This document shows positions 34,125 through 42,627 of a stretch of 64,000 nucleotides of DNA, in pieces. The position numbers and the translations under genes were made by a program. Source of the DNA: Siminovitchia sediminis (GTDB lineage Bacteria; Bacillota; Bacilli; Bacillales; Bacillaceae_C); the NCBI RefSeq assembly GCF_042680885.1, contig NZ_JBHUEO010000044.1, positions 4,659 to 68,658 on the forward strand, written 5' to 3'. The notes under the pieces were generated by a model that saw nothing but the letters and a program-made list of their open reading frames with translations, was not told where the DNA came from and made no database searches. Positions within the stretch are counted from its first letter, which is position 1. Every line of letters begins with the position of its first letter.

Positions 34125-35197
34125 GAAAAACGCTGGAGGGATTCCTTCCTTATAAAGTTAAATCAGAACAGGCGGATGTGATTCGCCTTGACAGTAATGA
34201 AGCCTTTAAAAGCCTGCTTTCCTATGTTGATTTTACCGAACTGGAAAAAACGCTGATCAACCGCTATCCGGTGGAAAGCACGGAAATGCTGATTGAGGCA
34301 TACAGCAAGTTTTCCGGTTTTCCTGTCAGCAGTATATTGGCGGGAAATGGATCAGATGAATGCATTAGTTTAATTTGCCAATATGCATTGGATCCGGATG
34401 ATCGGGTCATTGTGTTGAATCCAGACTTTTCGATGTATGAAAAAAGCGCCCGTGTCATGGGGGCAGAAGTGGTTACGGTTCAATTGAATGAGGACTTTTC
34501 CTTGCCGCTTGACAAACTAACGGAGGAAATTGATCGCCATCAGCCGAAGCTGCTATTCCTCTCCAATCCAAACAATCCGACGGGACGGCTTTATGAAAAT
34601 GAAGAAATTGAAGCTTTAATTGAAGCAATGAAGCGGGCCGGCGGACTTTTCGTCTTGGATGAAGCGTATATAGACTTTGCAGGAGAATCCGCTTTTACAA
34701 AGAAAGTGCAGGATGATGAGAACCTGATTATTTTAAGAACGGCTTCAAAAGCGCTTGGCATGGCGGCACTTCGTGTAGGATTTGCTATTGCAAACAAAAG
34801 GCTGATTGAAGGGATCAGCAGTGTAAAAACCCCTTATAACGTGAACACTGTATCAGCTCAAATCGCAACACAGCTGCTGAAGAAGCCGGAATTGCTGGAT
34901 CAATTTTTAATCCTGCAGCTGGAACAGATTGCAGAACTCGAAGATATTATGAGGGACCTGACAGAAAAGATCCCCGGATCTGTGCTTTATCCAAGCAGCG
35001 CCAACTTCTTTTTATTAAAATGGGATCGTGCCAAGGAATTGGCTGAATACTTATATAAAAGAAAAATTAAAATCCGTTTGTTTAATGACGATTCTCTGAA
35101 AGCTGTCCGGGTTTCTGCCGGAACAACTGATGAACACAAGAAACTGCAAGAGGCGTTGAGCGATTGGAGTGAACAGTATGCGGCAGGCATCCAGTAA
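34121..35197 (+). CDS. hisC: Histidinol-phosphate aminotransferase
   Basis: HisC transaminates imidazole acetol phosphate. The 358-residue class I/II PLP enzyme has NPNNPTGRLYE, LDEAYIDFAG, the PLP lysine in RTASKALGMAALRVGFA and VRVSAGTTDEHKKL. The start is GTG overlapping the hisD stop (GTGA). In B. subtilis hisC lies with the trp/aro genes; here it is inside the his operon, between hisD and hisB. Confidence 0.95.
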   Translation: MRKTLEGFLPYKVKSEQADVIRLDSNEAFKSLLSYVDFTELEKTLINRYPVESTEMLIEAYSKFSGFPVSSILAGNGSDECISLICQYALDPDDRVIVLNPDFSMYEKSARVMGAEVVTVQLNEDFSLPLDKLTEEIDRHQPKLLFLSNPNNPTGRLYENEEIEALIEAMKRAGGLFVLDEAYIDFAGESAFTKKVQDDENLIILRTASKALGMAALRVGFAIANKRLIEGISSVKTPYNVNTVSAQIATQLLKKPELLDQFLILQLEQIAELEDIMRDLTEKIPGSVLYPSSANFFLLKWDRAKELAEYLYKRKIKIRLFNDDSLKAVRVSAGTTDEHKKLQEALSDWSEQYAAGIQ

Positions 35198-35765
35198 GAG
35201 AGAGACCAATGAAACGAAAATAGAACTTTCCATTCGGCTGGATGATCCGTCCGAGGTGGATATTCAAACAGGGGTGGGCTTTTTCGATCATATGCTGACG
35301 GCATTTGCCCGCCATGGCAGGTTTGGCCTTTCTGTTCATGTGGAAGGGGACCTTCATATTGACAGCCATCATACTGTAGAAGATACCGGAATCGTCCTTG
35401 GAAAAATGGTCCGGGAAGCGCTGGGGGACAAGAAGGGAATTGTCCGCTTTGGAACTTCTTACGTTCCGATGGATGATGCACTTGGCTTTGTGTCTCTTGA
35501 TATCAGCGGACGGCCGTATCTTCATTTTGAAGGAGATTTCCATTTACAGACTTTGGGGAATTTTGATACGGAGCTAGTCCGTGAGTTTTTCCAGGCATTT
35601 GCGTTTCATGCAGGCATCACCCTTCATGCCCGGGTATTATATGGGGTAAATACTCACCATAAAATCGAGGCATTGTTTAAAGCACTTGGACGGGCATTAA
35701 GAGAGGCCGTCAAGATTGATCCCGAGATTCAAGGAGTTCTTTCGACGAAAGGGCTGCTGGAATAG
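35178..35765 (+). CDS. hisB: Imidazoleglycerol-phosphate dehydratase
   Basis: HisB dehydrates IGP, using manganese. The 195-residue monofunctional enzyme has the metal-binding motifs FFDHMLTAFARHG and DSHHTVEDTGIVLG, plus FFQAFAFHAGITLH and NTHHKIEALFKALGRAL. The start at 35178 overlaps hisC by 20 nt; GGAG lies 8 bp upstream and the N-terminus then matches other HisB. The next gene is hisA after only 30 bp; hisH, usual at this place in Bacillus, is missing. Confidence 0.93.
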   Translation: MRQASSKRETNETKIELSIRLDDPSEVDIQTGVGFFDHMLTAFARHGRFGLSVHVEGDLHIDSHHTVEDTGIVLGKMVREALGDKKGIVRFGTSYVPMDDALGFVSLDISGRPYLHFEGDFHLQTLGNFDTELVREFFQAFAFHAGITLHARVLYGVNTHHKIEALFKALGRALREAVKIDPEIQGVLSTKGLLE

Positions 35766-35795
35766 AATAATAAGCCAGTCAGGCAGGAGGAACAA

Positions 35796-36494
35796 ATGAA
35801 GATTTTACCGGCGATGGATTTAATTGATGGAAAATGTGTACGGCTGTATCAGGGAGATTTTAATAAGACCACCCAAGTGGGCAGCGATCCTGAATCACAG
35901 CTGCAGACTTTTATTGAAGATGGAGCGGAAATTATCCATATCGTAGATTTGGATGGTGCCCGTTCAGGAAAGCCAGAGCAGCTCGAGCTGATTTCAAAGC
36001 TTTGTGCAAAATCGACCGTACCGATCCAGGTAGGCGGCGGGATCCGCAATTTGGAAACTGTGAAAGCTTACGTGGAGGCAGGTGTGGATCGCATTGTCAT
36101 TGGGACGGCGGCCGTTCACGATGAAAATTTCTTAAAAGAAGCCCTAAAGGATTATCAAAAACATATCGTGGTCGGCATTGACGCCCGGGATGAAAAAGTG
36201 GCAGTTGCAGGTTGGGAGACTGAGACAGAAGCAGACTATATCGAATTTGCAAAAAAGATGGAAACTCTGGGAGTTGAAACCATTGTCTTTACAGATATTT
36301 CAAAAGACGGAACAATGCAAGGCCCTAACCTGGATCAGCTGAGAAAAATCAATGATGCTGTTAATTGTAAAATTGTTGCTTCAGGAGGAATCAGAAATCA
36401 AGCAGACCTTGATGCTGTGGCAGCACTCGGCCTTGAGGAAGCAATTGTCGGTAAGGCCATGTATGAAGGCACTGTAAAATTAAGGAGGTCATGA
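35796..36494 (+). CDS. hisA: ProFAR isomerase
   Basis: HisA isomerises ProFAR to PRFAR in a TIM barrel. The 232-residue protein has the N-terminal catalytic Asp in LPAMDLIDGKCVRL, the phosphate motif QVGGGIRNLETV, the second catalytic Asp in FTDISKDGTMQGPN, and a second phosphate motif IVASGGIRN. CAGGAGG lies before the ATG. Confidence 0.95.
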   Translation: MKILPAMDLIDGKCVRLYQGDFNKTTQVGSDPESQLQTFIEDGAEIIHIVDLDGARSGKPEQLELISKLCAKSTVPIQVGGGIRNLETVKAYVEAGVDRIVIGTAAVHDENFLKEALKDYQKHIVVGIDARDEKVAVAGWETETEADYIEFAKKMETLGVETIVFTDISKDGTMQGPNLDQLRKINDAVNCKIVASGGIRNQADLDAVAALGLEEAIVGKAMYEGTVKLRRS

Positions 36495-36497
36495 TCA

Positions 36498-37253
36498 ATG
36501 AAAAAGATCATTCCTTGTTTAGACGTGAAAAATGGACAGGTAGTCAAAGGAATTCATTTTGAAGGGCTCCGCCAAATGGGTGACCCCGTGGAAATGGCCT
36601 CAAATTACTCGGAAAATGGTGCAGATGAACTGGTTTTGCTCGATATTTCAGCTACAACTGAAGGCAGAGAAACAATTATAGATGTGGTCAAAAAAGTAGC
36701 AGATTCAATTTCGATCCCGTTTGCTGTCGGCGGGGGCATCAGAACTTTAGACGATATATCCCGTGTACTGGATGCAGGAGCCGATAAAGCAGGCATTAAT
36801 TCGGCAGCCGTTGATCGTCCTGAGCTGATCAAAGAAGCAGCAGAAAAGTTTGGTTCGGATAAAATCGTAGCAGCAGTCGATGCCAAACAGTTTCCTGATG
36901 GTACATGGCATGTCATGACTCATGGGGGCATGCAGGATGCGGGACTGGATGCAGTCCAATGGGCCAAAATGCTGGAAGAGCTTGGCGCAGGAGAAATTTT
37001 ATTGACAAGCGTAGATAAGGACGGCGTTAAAGACGGATATGACTTGGAATTGACCAAAGCGATCGTGGACGCGGTAGATATTCCGGTGACAGCTTCAGGC
37101 GGCTGCGGAAATGCCGAGGATATCGTAGAGGTATTTGAAAAGACGGATTGTGCTTCGGCTTTGGCTGCCTCTATTTTTCATGAAAATACAGTCAGCATTC
37201 CTGAGGTAAAAAAATTATGCCGTGAGCGGGGAGTGAGTGTCAGTGACTCCTGA
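36498..37253 (+). CDS. hisF: Imidazole glycerol phosphate synthase, cyclase subunit
   Basis: HisF closes the imidazole ring with ammonia, normally channelled from glutamine by HisH. The 251-residue TIM barrel has IIPCLDVKNGQVVKG, FAVGGGIRTL, ILLTSVDKDGVKDGYD (with the second catalytic Asp) and TASGGCGNAEDIVEVF. The N-terminus is two residues shorter than usual (MKKIIP), so the residue at the position of the ammonia-gate Arg5 is Lys; ADKAGIN replaces the common ADKVSIN. No hisH occurs in the window, so the ammonia source is open. AAGGAGG lies 9 bp before the start; hisI overlaps its end. Confidence 0.93.
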   Translation: MKKIIPCLDVKNGQVVKGIHFEGLRQMGDPVEMASNYSENGADELVLLDISATTEGRETIIDVVKKVADSISIPFAVGGGIRTLDDISRVLDAGADKAGINSAAVDRPELIKEAAEKFGSDKIVAAVDAKQFPDGTWHVMTHGGMQDAGLDAVQWAKMLEELGAGEILLTSVDKDGVKDGYDLELTKAIVDAVDIPVTASGGCGNAEDIVEVFEKTDCASALAASIFHENTVSIPEVKKLCRERGVSVSDS

Positions 37254-37890
37254 CTTTTCAAAAGGGCTGCTTCCTGCCATTGTAGTGGATGACAAAAGCG
37301 GCGAAGTGTTAATGCTGGCATACATGGATGAAACAGCCTATCAAAAGACGCTGGAAACGAAGGAGACATGGTTTTACTCCAGGTCCCGCCAAGAATATTG
37401 GAACAAGGGAGCGACATCCGGAAACAGACAGCGGGTCAAATCCATCCTCGCTGACTGTGACGGGGATACGCTGCTTGTGAGAGTGGATCCGCTTGGCCCG
37501 GCCTGCCACACGGGTGAAAAATCCTGCTTTTTTGATACGATTGCCGGTGAGGATGAGCTTCCGCTGTCATCTGTTGTTTCTTCATTGGCGGAAGAAATCA
37601 GCGAACGAAAAGCAAAGCCCGTGGAAGGCTCCTATACCGCTTATTTGTTTGACAAGGGAACAGATAAAATTGCCAAGAAGCTTATAGAGGAGGCCGGCGA
37701 GGTCATTATCGCTGCAAAAAACAAGGACAAAGAAGAGTTGGTGAATGAATTTGCAGATCTCTTTTACCACAGCTTTGTGCTGATGGCGGACCAGGATGTT
37801 CCCTGGGAAGACGTACTCGCCGAGCTGAAAAATCGCTCATCCAAAAAGGGAAACCTAAAAAAAGAACGGCCTGAAATTGAAAACTGGTAA
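37237..37890 (+). CDS. hisI: Bifunctional phosphoribosyl-AMP cyclohydrolase / phosphoribosyl-ATP pyrophosphatase
   Basis: The 217-residue fusion performs steps 2 and 3 of histidine synthesis. The N-terminal cyclohydrolase has MLAYMDETAYQKTLET, WFYSRSRQEYWNKGATSGNRQ (seen as YSRSRQEYWNKGATSG), DCDGDTLLV and the zinc cysteine in GPACHTGEKSCF. The C-terminal MazG-like pyrophosphatase has GTDKIAKKLIEEAGEVIIAAK. The start is GTG 37237, inside hisF; GTG 37243 is an alternative with better spacing to GGGGAG. It ends the operon with a strong terminator. Confidence 0.95.
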   Translation: MSVTPDFSKGLLPAIVVDDKSGEVLMLAYMDETAYQKTLETKETWFYSRSRQEYWNKGATSGNRQRVKSILADCDGDTLLVRVDPLGPACHTGEKSCFFDTIAGEDELPLSSVVSSLAEEISERKAKPVEGSYTAYLFDKGTDKIAKKLIEEAGEVIIAAKNKDKEELVNEFADLFYHSFVLMADQDVPWEDVLAELKNRSSKKGNLKKERPEIENW

Positions 37891-37916
37891 CCCGGGGTAT
37901 TGGCCCCGGGTTTTTT
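37889..37916 (+). terminator. Terminator of the his operon
   Basis: AACCCGGGG / CCCCGGGTT with a 6-nt loop is followed by TTTTTT. Confidence 0.95.
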
Positions 37917-37924
37917 CTTGTCAT

Positions 37925-38140
37925 TTATGCTGTTGACTTCAATGGGTTGAATACGGTGATAGTTGATAGGCATTCGATGCATCTTTTGTTCAAATAACCA
38001 TGCATCATGTTGTTGTCAGGCTGTCCCTTACGGGAACTGTCGGAAAGGATGCGGAAGTAAACTATGATGCAGGCATCAATGTATAGCAGCAGGACAGCTG
38101 TCAGAGCCGCAGGAATCTTTACTGAAATCCATAGGGTCAT
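37925..38140 (-). CDS. Possible small membrane protein (doubtful)
   Basis: A 71-codon frame whose first 40 residues are hydrophobic (MTLWISVKIPAALTAVLLLY, then IDACIIVYF) and could form one or two membrane helices. Upstream of the ATG the frame stays open and hydrophobic (IYLFAFLSV) for about ten codons to a GAGGAG, but with only a CTG start. It may be an old fragment in a decaying region. I do not recognise it. Confidence 0.25.
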   Translation of the reverse strand: MTLWISVKIPAALTAVLLLYIDACIIVYFRILSDSSRKGQPDNNMMHGYLNKRCIECLSTITVFNPLKSTA

Positions 38141-38320
38141 GACAGATAAAAATGCAAACAGATAGATTTCTCCTCATAATTTAATCCCTCAATCTACACG
38201 ATTATCACCAAGTACAATAGATGGAAACTGATGATCATCAAGGTTTTTGTTGAAACTTTGTATAAATAACGGATAAGCTAATTTCCATTCCTGCGATACC
38301 TTTCTTCCCTTGTTATCATG

Positions 38321-38527
38321 TTAAGAAGCCGGGCCTTCCGTTCTCTTTTTACGAGCAATTTCCAGTCCGATTGCAATTTGCTTTAATACAGCTTCAACGC
38401 TTTCTTCAATCCATCGGCGGGCCTTTTTGGATGGCTTTTTCCAGGGTTGCCGGTTTCTGAATAATGCTCGAAAGTTTTTATTAACATGATGAAAGCAGGC
38501 GACACCGACTTGCTGTATAACTCCCTT
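38321..38527 (-). pseudogene. Open frame without start codon, probable C-terminal gene fragment
   Basis: On the minus strand 68 codons are open between two stops with no ATG, GTG or TTG start. They end ...RRWIEESVEAVLKQIAIGLEI, then ARKKRTEGPAS. The sequence is protein-like (amphipathic helix, basic tail), so it may be the C-terminal remnant of a lost gene. The family is not recognised. Confidence 0.3.
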
Positions 38528-38529
38528 TC

Positions 38530-39218
38530 AGAAGAAGTCGTTTGGCTGATGACAGGATCATTTATTATTGGAGTGGGTGTCAGGAGATCGGTTTTGGGAG
38601 TAAGAATCAGCAGCTTAGTAATGGAAAAATCAAAGATCTAAAACGGCAACCTAAACGGTTTAGTTCTGGCATTATTTTCAACGGCTTTTTCATAGTCATG
38701 AATGTGAACATGATAAACAAAAAGCAATTCAATCACTTTAAAAGAGGCGAAAGGCAGAATAGAACAAGAGACGGATGCTGCAGTCAGACAGATTCAGCAT
38801 GCTGAGAAAAACAGGGCCTTGGCGCTCATCAACAAAAACAACAAAATATACAGAGTCCAGTACGATCTGGATGATACATCGGTAGTGAGCAGACCGAATT
38901 GGAATTGGATTCAGATTTTACCGGAAAGGGTAAGCTGAAGCCCAAGGAACATCTCACAATGATATCTGAGCAACAGGCGAAAGCTGTAGCCCTGAAAAGG
39001 TTAACGGAAAGGTGACCGGACTTTCAGACTTCAAGATGAAAAATGGAAATCATTATAAAGTTACTGTGGACGGCCGAGTTGATGGTGCACATGTATATGT
39101 TCGGGGGAATACAGGATACATTACATCCATCACCTGGTATACAAAGAAAAGTGACGATGGCCATGATGGTGACGATGACAACGATGATTACAGTAATGAT
39201 GAAGATGATGACGACTGA
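38530..39218 (+). pseudogene. Frameshifted PepSY-like membrane protein
   Basis: Pieces in different frames make one plausible protein: a membrane segment (MTGSFIIGVGV, near 38552), a helical part (AVRQIQHAEKNRALALINKN), NKIYRVQYDLDD, then TELELDSDFTGKGKLKP, then the PepSY-like ISEQQAKAVALKR with GKVTGLSDFKMKNGNHYKV and an acidic tail rich in Asp. A shift of one base near 38995 (in an AAAA run) is needed to join the last two pieces, and at least one more shift lies near 38880. PepSY domains bind or inhibit proteases outside the membrane. The gene is most likely dead. Confidence 0.5.
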
Positions 39219-39383
39219 TCCATGATACTAGTAAAAGGATACATGGAATCTCGTTTTCCATTTCCCTATATCCTGAAAAATGGAACCTATTGGGAAAGGA
39301 ACAGTTAGCTGGTCTTCATTCGTTTTTTCTCCATATATCATATACACTATTAAGAAAGGGATTATATGAAAGGAGGGAAGACG

Positions 39384-40865
39384 ATGAATGATGCAAAGCC
39401 TGAGAATACGTCTGGTGACTGGCTTGTAGAAGCAACGATCGAAGATTTGCAGGATAAGATGGCAGAGGGGGAAGTGACGTCAGGAGAACTTGTACAAATG
39501 TACTTTCACCGGATAGCCAGATTCGATGGAAAGCTCCGCTCCGTTTTGGAGCTCAATCCGGATGCATTGCATATTGCCTCAGCGCTGGATGCGGAAAGAA
39601 AAAGAAAAGGCCCCAGGGGCCCTCTTCATGGAATTCCGATCCTTCTGAAGGATAATATTGATACAGGGGATAAGATGCATACGTCAGCCGGATCGTATGC
39701 ACTGGCAGGCCATCTGGCAGAGGAGGATGCATTTATTGTTTCTAGACTCAGAAGAGCGGGTGCTGTCCTTCTGGGAAAAACAAACATGACGGAATGGGCC
39801 AATTTTATGACAGTCAATATGCCGAGCGGATACAGTTCGAGGGGAGGGCAGACGCTAAATCCTTACGGGCCCGGAAAGTTTGATGTCGGAGGATCAAGCT
39901 CAGGTGCGGGTGCAGCGGCGGCTGCCAATTTTGCGGCAGCAGCAGTCGGAACGGAAACGTCAGGATCCATTTTAAATCCGTGTTTAAAAAACTCCCTTGT
40001 TGGAATCAAGCCAACGGTCGGACTGTTGAGCAGGCGTGGGATTATCCCCATTGCGCACAGCCAGGATACCCCTGGACCGATGGCAAAAACAGTCAAAGAT
40101 GCCGCTTATCTCTTAAGCATCATGAGCGGAACAGACGAAAATGACCCGGCAACAGGCGCTATTCCCTCAACATTACCGAAAGACTACGCCGGTATTCTCT
40201 CTGATACGGATTTGACAGGCATTCGAATCGGTATCGCAGGGGAACCTTACACCCTCAGACTTAGTAAGCATAAGCTTGCTTTGATGGATGAAGCTAAAAA
40301 TGTCCTAAGAGAGTTAGGAGCAGAGCTGGTCGAACCTATAGAGATTCCCTCAGCAAGGAATACTTGGACTTTTGATATTTTTACTTATGAATTTAAAGTG
40401 AATCTCAATGTCTACCTTCAACAAACATCTCCAACCAATCGAGTCCGCTCGCTGGCAGAAGTGATCCGATATAACGAAGAAGACCCTGAACGGATGCTTA
40501 AGTATGGACAGGTTTTACTGAAACTTTCTGAATCAACAAGCGGGACACTGACAGAGCCCGATTATTTAAACAAATTGGAAGAAGATTTTCGTCTGGCAAG
40601 AAATGAGGGTATCGATTATGCAATAAAGAAGCATCAGCTGGACGCTATATTTTTTGGAGGTGACAGGGGGTCGGTGATCTCCGCGCGTGCCGGTTATCCG
40701 ACTGTCATCGTCCCGGCGGGATATATTCCAAATGGTGAACCGTTTGGCGTTTCCTTTACAGGAACTGCGTTCAGTGAGGAAAAGCTGCTTCAGATTGCTT
40801 ATGCCTTTGAACAGGCAACTCATCACCGTAAACCGCCTAAACTCATTTTGAATGATGAGGAATGA
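39384..40865 (+). CDS. Amidase (amidase-signature family)
   Basis: A 493-residue amidase-signature hydrolase. The Ser-cisSer-Lys triad is visible: Lys in PILLKDNIDT, cis-Ser and Ser in DVGGSSSGAG ... GTETSGSI. The C-terminus contains RAGYPTVIVPAGYIPNGEPFGVSFTG. It resembles the general amidase/6-aminohexanoate-cyclic-dimer hydrolase-like branch rather than GatA, because it is not in a gatCAB operon. The substrate is unknown. There is no signal peptide. The start at 39384 follows AAAGGAGGG; an in-frame ATG at 39366 lies before that site. It is monocistronic. Confidence 0.88.
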   Translation: MNDAKPENTSGDWLVEATIEDLQDKMAEGEVTSGELVQMYFHRIARFDGKLRSVLELNPDALHIASALDAERKRKGPRGPLHGIPILLKDNIDTGDKMHTSAGSYALAGHLAEEDAFIVSRLRRAGAVLLGKTNMTEWANFMTVNMPSGYSSRGGQTLNPYGPGKFDVGGSSSGAGAAAAANFAAAAVGTETSGSILNPCLKNSLVGIKPTVGLLSRRGIIPIAHSQDTPGPMAKTVKDAAYLLSIMSGTDENDPATGAIPSTLPKDYAGILSDTDLTGIRIGIAGEPYTLRLSKHKLALMDEAKNVLRELGAELVEPIEIPSARNTWTFDIFTYEFKVNLNVYLQQTSPTNRVRSLAEVIRYNEEDPERMLKYGQVLLKLSESTSGTLTEPDYLNKLEEDFRLARNEGIDYAIKKHQLDAIFFGGDRGSVISARAGYPTVIVPAGYIPNGEPFGVSFTGTAFSEEKLLQIAYAFEQATHHRKPPKLILNDEE

Positions 40866-40884
40866 CAAAGAAAATTCTGAAAGT

Positions 40885-40923
40885 AAACTGGTATCTGAAG
40901 AATTTTTTCAGATACCGGTTTTT
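40885..40923 (+). terminator. Terminator of the amidase gene
   Basis: AAACTGGTATCTGAA pairs with TTCAGATACCGGTTT around an 8-nt loop, ending in TTTTT. Confidence 0.9.
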
Positions 40924-40981
40924 AATTGATATGAAAGGATATGGATAGAGTAAAAGATGAATCGTATGGAAGGTGAATTAA

Positions 40982-42595
40982 ATGGGTTTGACAGAGTGGC
41001 TGGCAATTATCATGATGAGCCTTATAGGGATCTTGATCATTGTACCGCTTATGATCATTGGATGGATTTATTTTTTGGACAGAAGGCAAAAAGAGCATTC
41101 CGTGCTAAGAAACTACCCTGTTCTAGGAAATGTCAGGTATCTTCTGGAAAATATTGGACCAGAACTTCGGCAATATCTATTTGCCAATAATCGGGAAGGA
41201 AAACCTTTTTCCCGCCACCAATACCAAAATGTAGTAAAAGCCGGGAAATATAAAGAGCGAATTCATGGGTTTGGATCAGAACGTGAATTTGATGATCCAG
41301 GCTTTTACATAAGAAATGCCATGTTTCCCAAACTGAATGAAGAGTTAAGAGTTGACCAAGATCCGAAAATCAGGACAAATCTATATAAAATTGATCATGA
41401 AGGGCTGTTTAACCGCAAGGAGCACAGAGAGGAAGCTCTTGTAGATCCTTATTTTTTGTCCGATGAAGATGCTGTTGTAATTGGAGAAGACACATGCCGG
41501 GTGCCTTTCAGAACAAAAGGCCTGGTTGGCCAGTCAGCCATGAGCTATGGATCATTGGGCAAGAATGCCATTACAGCATTGTCGAAAGGTGTGGGAATAG
41601 CCGGCGGTTCCTGGATGAATACCGGAGAAGGAGGATTATCGGAATACCATTTGAAGGGTGACACGGATATCATCATGCAAATCGGTCCCGCACTGTTTGG
41701 CGTCAGGACGCTGGATGGGGAATTCTCCTGGGAACTGTTTAAAGAAAAAAGCAATATGGAGAAGGTTAAAGCTTTTGAATTAAAACTTGCACAAGGGGCA
41801 AAAACAAGGGGAGGTCATATTCTTGGAGAAAAAGTAACCCCTGAAATTGCCGGGATACGAAATGTAACCCCCTGGAAAACAATTGACAGCCCAAATAGGT
41901 TTAGAGAATTCCAAGACACCGCCGGCTTGATGGAGTTTGTCACTGAATTGAGAGAAGTCGGAGGGAAGCCCGTAGGCATCAAAATCGTTGTTGGTTCAAG
42001 ATCCGAGGCAGAGCACTTTGTGAAAGAGATGGCTGCCTGCAAAAAACTTCCCGATTTTATTACAGTAGATGGCGGAGAAGGAGGGACAGGGGCTACTTAT
42101 CAGGAGTTATCAGATGCAGTGGGACTTCCTTTGTTTAGCGCTCTCCCTCTCCTTGATGAAATGCTGAAAAAGTACCATATCCGTGATAAACTAAAAATTA
42201 TCGCATCAGGAAAACTGGTTACTCCGGATCAGGCAGCCTTCGCCCTGTGTCTGGGAGCTGATCTTATCAATACCGCAAGAGGAATGATGATATCTGTCGG
42301 ATGTATTATGGCGCAGGTCTGCCATAATAATACGTGTCCTGTAGGGGTTGCTACAACAGAACCCCACCGGGAAAAAGCCTTGGTGGTGGAAGAGAAAATG
42401 TATCGAGCTGCAAATTATGTCATTTCTTTTCGGGAAGGGTTGTTTAATCTGGCAGCTTCCGCAGGTATTGCATCTCCTGTAGAATTCAATGAAGAACATC
42501 TCATGTTCAAAAAGCGAACAGGTGAAATTCTAACCGGAAAAGAATATAAAAAGAGTTTATTGGCTTCAGTTGCAGATGTTGAAAAAGGAGCATGA
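40982..42595 (+). CDS. yerD: FMN-binding glutamate-synthase-like protein (YerD type)
   Basis: A 537-residue protein holding only the FMN/glutamate-synthase barrel of GltB, with an N-terminal membrane segment (about residues 7-31) and no amidotransferase domain. Signatures are MSYGSLGKNAITALSKG, NTGEGGLSEYH, DFITVDGGEGGTGATY and the C-x5-C-x4-C cluster motif CIMAQVCHNNTC, which would bind a [3Fe-4S] centre. It matches B. subtilis YerD in plan. The true reaction is not established; by family it would use 2-oxoglutarate and ammonia or another amine acceptor. GAAGGTG precedes the ATG. Confidence 0.85.
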   Translation: MGLTEWLAIIMMSLIGILIIVPLMIIGWIYFLDRRQKEHSVLRNYPVLGNVRYLLENIGPELRQYLFANNREGKPFSRHQYQNVVKAGKYKERIHGFGSEREFDDPGFYIRNAMFPKLNEELRVDQDPKIRTNLYKIDHEGLFNRKEHREEALVDPYFLSDEDAVVIGEDTCRVPFRTKGLVGQSAMSYGSLGKNAITALSKGVGIAGGSWMNTGEGGLSEYHLKGDTDIIMQIGPALFGVRTLDGEFSWELFKEKSNMEKVKAFELKLAQGAKTRGGHILGEKVTPEIAGIRNVTPWKTIDSPNRFREFQDTAGLMEFVTELREVGGKPVGIKIVVGSRSEAEHFVKEMAACKKLPDFITVDGGEGGTGATYQELSDAVGLPLFSALPLLDEMLKKYHIRDKLKIIASGKLVTPDQAAFALCLGADLINTARGMMISVGCIMAQVCHNNTCPVGVATTEPHREKALVVEEKMYRAANYVISFREGLFNLAASAGIASPVEFNEEHLMFKKRTGEILTGKEYKKSLLASVADVEKGA

Positions 42596-42627
42596 ACGCA
42601 AGGCTCTGTGAGAAATGAGGAAAAAAG

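Larger units (their letters stand above)
37917..39383. other. About 1.4 kb with decayed coding sequence
   Basis: Several broken frames are present: the doubtful membrane frame on the minus strand (37925-38140), an open minus-strand frame without start codon (38321-38527), and a frameshifted PepSY-like gene on the plus strand (about 38530-39218). It looks like a stretch of gene decay between the his operon and the amidase gene. Confidence 0.6.
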
